A model generated the notes under the pieces. The model was not told the origin of the DNA. It made no database searches and saw only the letters and a list, made by a program, of their open reading frames with translations. From an uncultured Demequina sp. (GTDB taxonomy: Bacteria; Actinomycetota; Actinomycetes; Actinomycetales; Demequinaceae), in NCBI GenBank assembly GCA_937925595.1, contig CALALQ010000349.1, positions 1 through 6,703 of the forward strand: a stretch of DNA of 6,703 nucleotides. The letters are read 5' to 3'. Shown here one piece after another: positions 5,383-6,703 of this stretch (position 1 is the first letter of the stretch; every line of letters begins with the position of its first letter). The position numbers and the translations under genes were made by a program.

Positions 5383-5535
5383 AACTCGACGGTCCTACTC
5401 GAACGGATGGACCGCAAGGGAGCACACGCCCAAGGGCGGCGGGCACTGCCGCGAGGCGGTGATAGGTGCGCGCCTGTGAACCCATGCAGAAGAAGAACCC
5501 CTGTGGGAGATCTGAAAGTTGAGAGGTGGTCCGCT

Positions 5536-6522
5536 TTGAACCGACGGCAGTGGTGGGTGAGCGGCGCCCTAGCGGCGACTCTGCTGACCGCAACAGTGTC
5601 CATACCAATGGCGGTCGCGGGCGCAGAGCATTCAGCTGCGCTGAGTGACTATCGCACGGCTGTCGAGAGGGCAGTGTCTGCGACGGAGGCGGGAGCAAAT
5701 GCGTTGGTCGCGTTGCAGACCGAGCAGCAGACTGGTTCTGTCGAGTGCGAGGCCCTGCAGAATCTTGTTGACGCGACGCCCGCGGATTTGATCCTCGATC
5801 CTGCGGTCCGAGATGCCGCCACGACAGCGATATCGGCAGCGACTGCGAGCGTCGCACCCACGCCGCCAGACCTCCCCGTGGGGGGCGAATGGCTGCGCCT
5901 ACCAGATTCCGCGTCGACGGAGGACCTGACCGCCGCGCGCGCGACGGTGATCGAGTACACGGCGAAGGTTGCGTCCTCGACTGAGGATTTGAACCGCTCG
6001 AGCGAGACCGCCCGGACCGCGGTATCCGCGGCGGAAGACGCGGTAGACCAGCTAGTCGACTCCGCATCCGAAAAGGGCCGGACCATCTCTTTTGAGCGAG
6101 CGGGTAACGCGGAAAAGCAAAGCCTTGCGGATGCGGTCGCCGCTCTCGGGGCCCGGAAGACGGGAGCCGATCGCCCTGTGACGTCGGTAACCGCGGAGCT
6201 GGTATCTGCATACGTGTCAGCGGTGGCTGCAGCGAAGGCATCCCAGGATGCCGTAATCGCAGCCGAACAAGCCTCGCAACAAGCTGCTGAACAAGCCGCA
6301 CAGCAGGCGTCCGAGGAAGCGTCCCGCCAGGCCCAGACCACTCAACGGTCATGGACTGGCACGTCCGGCGTTCCAGACTCGAGCCCGAGCCGGGGCGAGG
6401 AGAGCGACAGTTCCTCGAGCGTGCTGTCCGGTGGCGGCGGAATTGGTCACGCGCCTCCCGGCGGGAAGCTCTGCTGGAACGCCGATACCGGCGGCACGAT
6501 GACCTGCTCCACAGGAAATTGA
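5536..6522 (+). CDS. Secreted Ala/Gln-rich coiled-coil protein with C-terminal Cys pair
   Basis: A 328-residue exported protein of unknown family. Residues 1-30 form a classical signal peptide: NRRQ, hydrophobic core WVSGALAATLLTATVSIPM, likely cleavage after AVAGA. The mature part is mainly long Ala/Ser/Thr-rich helices (33-62, 127-180, 190-267) broken by a Pro-rich link (108-124). It ends with three eight-residue units starting EQASQQAA (244-267), a Ser/Gly/Asp low-complexity stretch (268-302), and a small terminal motif with Cys313 and Cys324 (CWNADTGGTMTC), likely disulphide-bonded outside the cell. There is one more cysteine at 71. I chose TTG 5536 because AGGTGG lies 6 bases upstream and the signal peptide then starts properly. 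ATG 5407 and GTG 5476 are in frame. It is divergent from the ArsR-like gene across a shared operator-like site. There is no sortase motif; it could be a cell-surface stalk or adhesin-like protein (inferred). Confidence 0.6.
   Translation: MNRRQWWVSGALAATLLTATVSIPMAVAGAEHSAALSDYRTAVERAVSATEAGANALVALQTEQQTGSVECEALQNLVDATPADLILDPAVRDAATTAISAATASVAPTPPDLPVGGEWLRLPDSASTEDLTAARATVIEYTAKVASSTEDLNRSSETARTAVSAAEDAVDQLVDSASEKGRTISFERAGNAEKQSLADAVAALGARKTGADRPVTSVTAELVSAYVSAVAAAKASQDAVIAAEQASQQAAEQAAQQASEEASRQAQTTQRSWTGTSGVPDSSPSRGEESDSSSSVLSGGGGIGHAPPGGKLCWNADTGGTMTCSTGN
6265..6336 (+). repeat. Three imperfect 24-base tandem repeats
   Basis: Three consecutive 24-base units inside the secreted-protein gene encode EQASQQAA, EQAAQQAS and EEASRQAQ. 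All keep the pattern [E]-[QE]-A-x-[QR]-Q-A-x. Units this regular can change in number by slippage, which would lengthen or shorten the stalk before the Ser/Gly tail. Confidence 0.55.
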
Positions 6523-6548
6523 GATCGAGAGGAGGAGCGTGAGATAGA

Positions 6549-6604
6549 GCCACATCCGTGATGTGGCGGTGGGGGATCCGAGGTTAGAGGCTCGGCCCCC
6601 CACC
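6549..6604 (+). terminator. Two back-to-back hairpins after the secreted-protein gene
   Basis: The first is GCCACATC-cgt-GATGTGGC (6549-6567), a perfect 8-bp stem. The second begins at the next base. GGTGGGGG (6568-6575) pairs with CCCCCACC (6597-6604), and CCGAG (6578-6582) with CTCGG (6591-6595), around an 8-base loop. They start 27 bases after the stop codon. No long T-run follows, so this may be a T-less actinomycete terminator. It could instead be a structured leader for the gene starting at 6646. A third stem, GCCCGC/GCGGGC, lies at 6660-6679. Confidence 0.5.
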
Positions 6605-6645
6605 TGGTTCCAACCGAACAAGACCCCTGATTGGGAAGTACATGC

Positions 6646-6703
6646 ATGGAGAAGGAACTGCCCGCAGTCTACGGCGGGCGGGTAAGACAAGGGCGATCCG
6701 GTC
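6646..6703 (+). CDS. Start of a gene cut by the right edge
   Basis: ATG 6646 is preceded by GGGAAG with a 7-base spacing and opens 19 codons to the edge (MEKELPAVYGGRVRQGRSG). The string LPAVYGGRVRQ recalls the first helix of some actinobacterial XRE-type regulators, but 19 residues are too few to assign a family. ATG 6642 in another frame is an alternative. If the molecule is circular the frame continues at base 1 to TAG 144-146, giving 67 residues and no room for a full HTH. The 5' region carries the two hairpins at 6549-6604. Confidence 0.35.
   Translation, partial: MEKELPAVYGGRVRQGRSG

Noticed and set aside
5381..6553. 390-residue open frame on minus, opposite the secreted-protein gene
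   Set aside because: The product is Arg/Ser/Pro-rich without domain pattern, typical of the antisense of a GC-rich gene; the + strand has a signal peptide, ribosome site and regular helical repeats.
6523..6703. tRNA, SRP RNA or other known RNA gene in the hairpin-rich tail
   Set aside because: No cloverleaf, no SRP GGAA/GNRA domain and no other known RNA consensus can be traced; the stems are better read as terminator or leader structures.

Overview
The window is high-GC DNA with strongly GC-biased third codon positions in its main gene. It looks like an actinomycete (Actinomycetota), possibly Microbacteriaceae-like, although the taxon is inferred only from composition and protein style. The gene content is that of a small cryptic plasmid or an integrated plasmid-like accessory element: a large replication initiator of the archaeo-eukaryotic primase (AEP) type, a small ribbon-helix-helix protein just upstream of it, three small DNA-binding regulators in all, and membrane and secreted proteins of unknown role. 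I see no rRNA, tRNA, CRISPR array, transposase or recombinase.

Left part (1-2886). A fragment of an open frame runs in from the left edge (to 146), followed by a short unknown gene on + (168-410). This converges on the minus-strand replication gene (430 to about 2352). The rep leader (2353-2553) holds two inverted repeats and a very stable GC-rich hairpin. The hairpin lies directly after the ribbon-helix-helix gene (2554-2808, minus), so this gene and rep look like one copy-control/replication unit read leftwards.

Middle (2887-5313). A gene-poor stretch (2887-3267) is dense in mutually exclusive inverted repeats and is the best candidate here for a replication origin or a structured leader. 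Next comes a 7-TM protein on + (3268-3972) that resembles the membrane half of the MAB_1171c/DUF6545 family but lacks its C-terminal soluble half. Its last 28 bases overlap tail-to-tail with a PAP2-like membrane protein on minus (3945-4577), which in turn overlaps the end of an HTH (XRE-type) regulator (4528-4875). The three together look like one compact membrane/regulator module. Upstream of the HTH gene are two exact 14-base copies of a palindrome-containing site, 40 bp apart, a likely operator. An ArsR-like winged-helix regulator (4996-5313) lies upstream on the same strand.

Right part (5314-6703). A 25-bp AT-rich inverted repeat sits between the ArsR-like gene and a divergent gene for a secreted, Ala/Gln-rich coiled-coil protein with a C-terminal Cys pair (5536-6522). 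Three hairpins follow (6549-6679), and then the start of a further gene (6646 to the edge). That reading frame would continue in phase at base 1 and stop at 146 if the window were a closed circle, so the window may be a complete 6.7-kb plasmid cut at an arbitrary point. This is untested.
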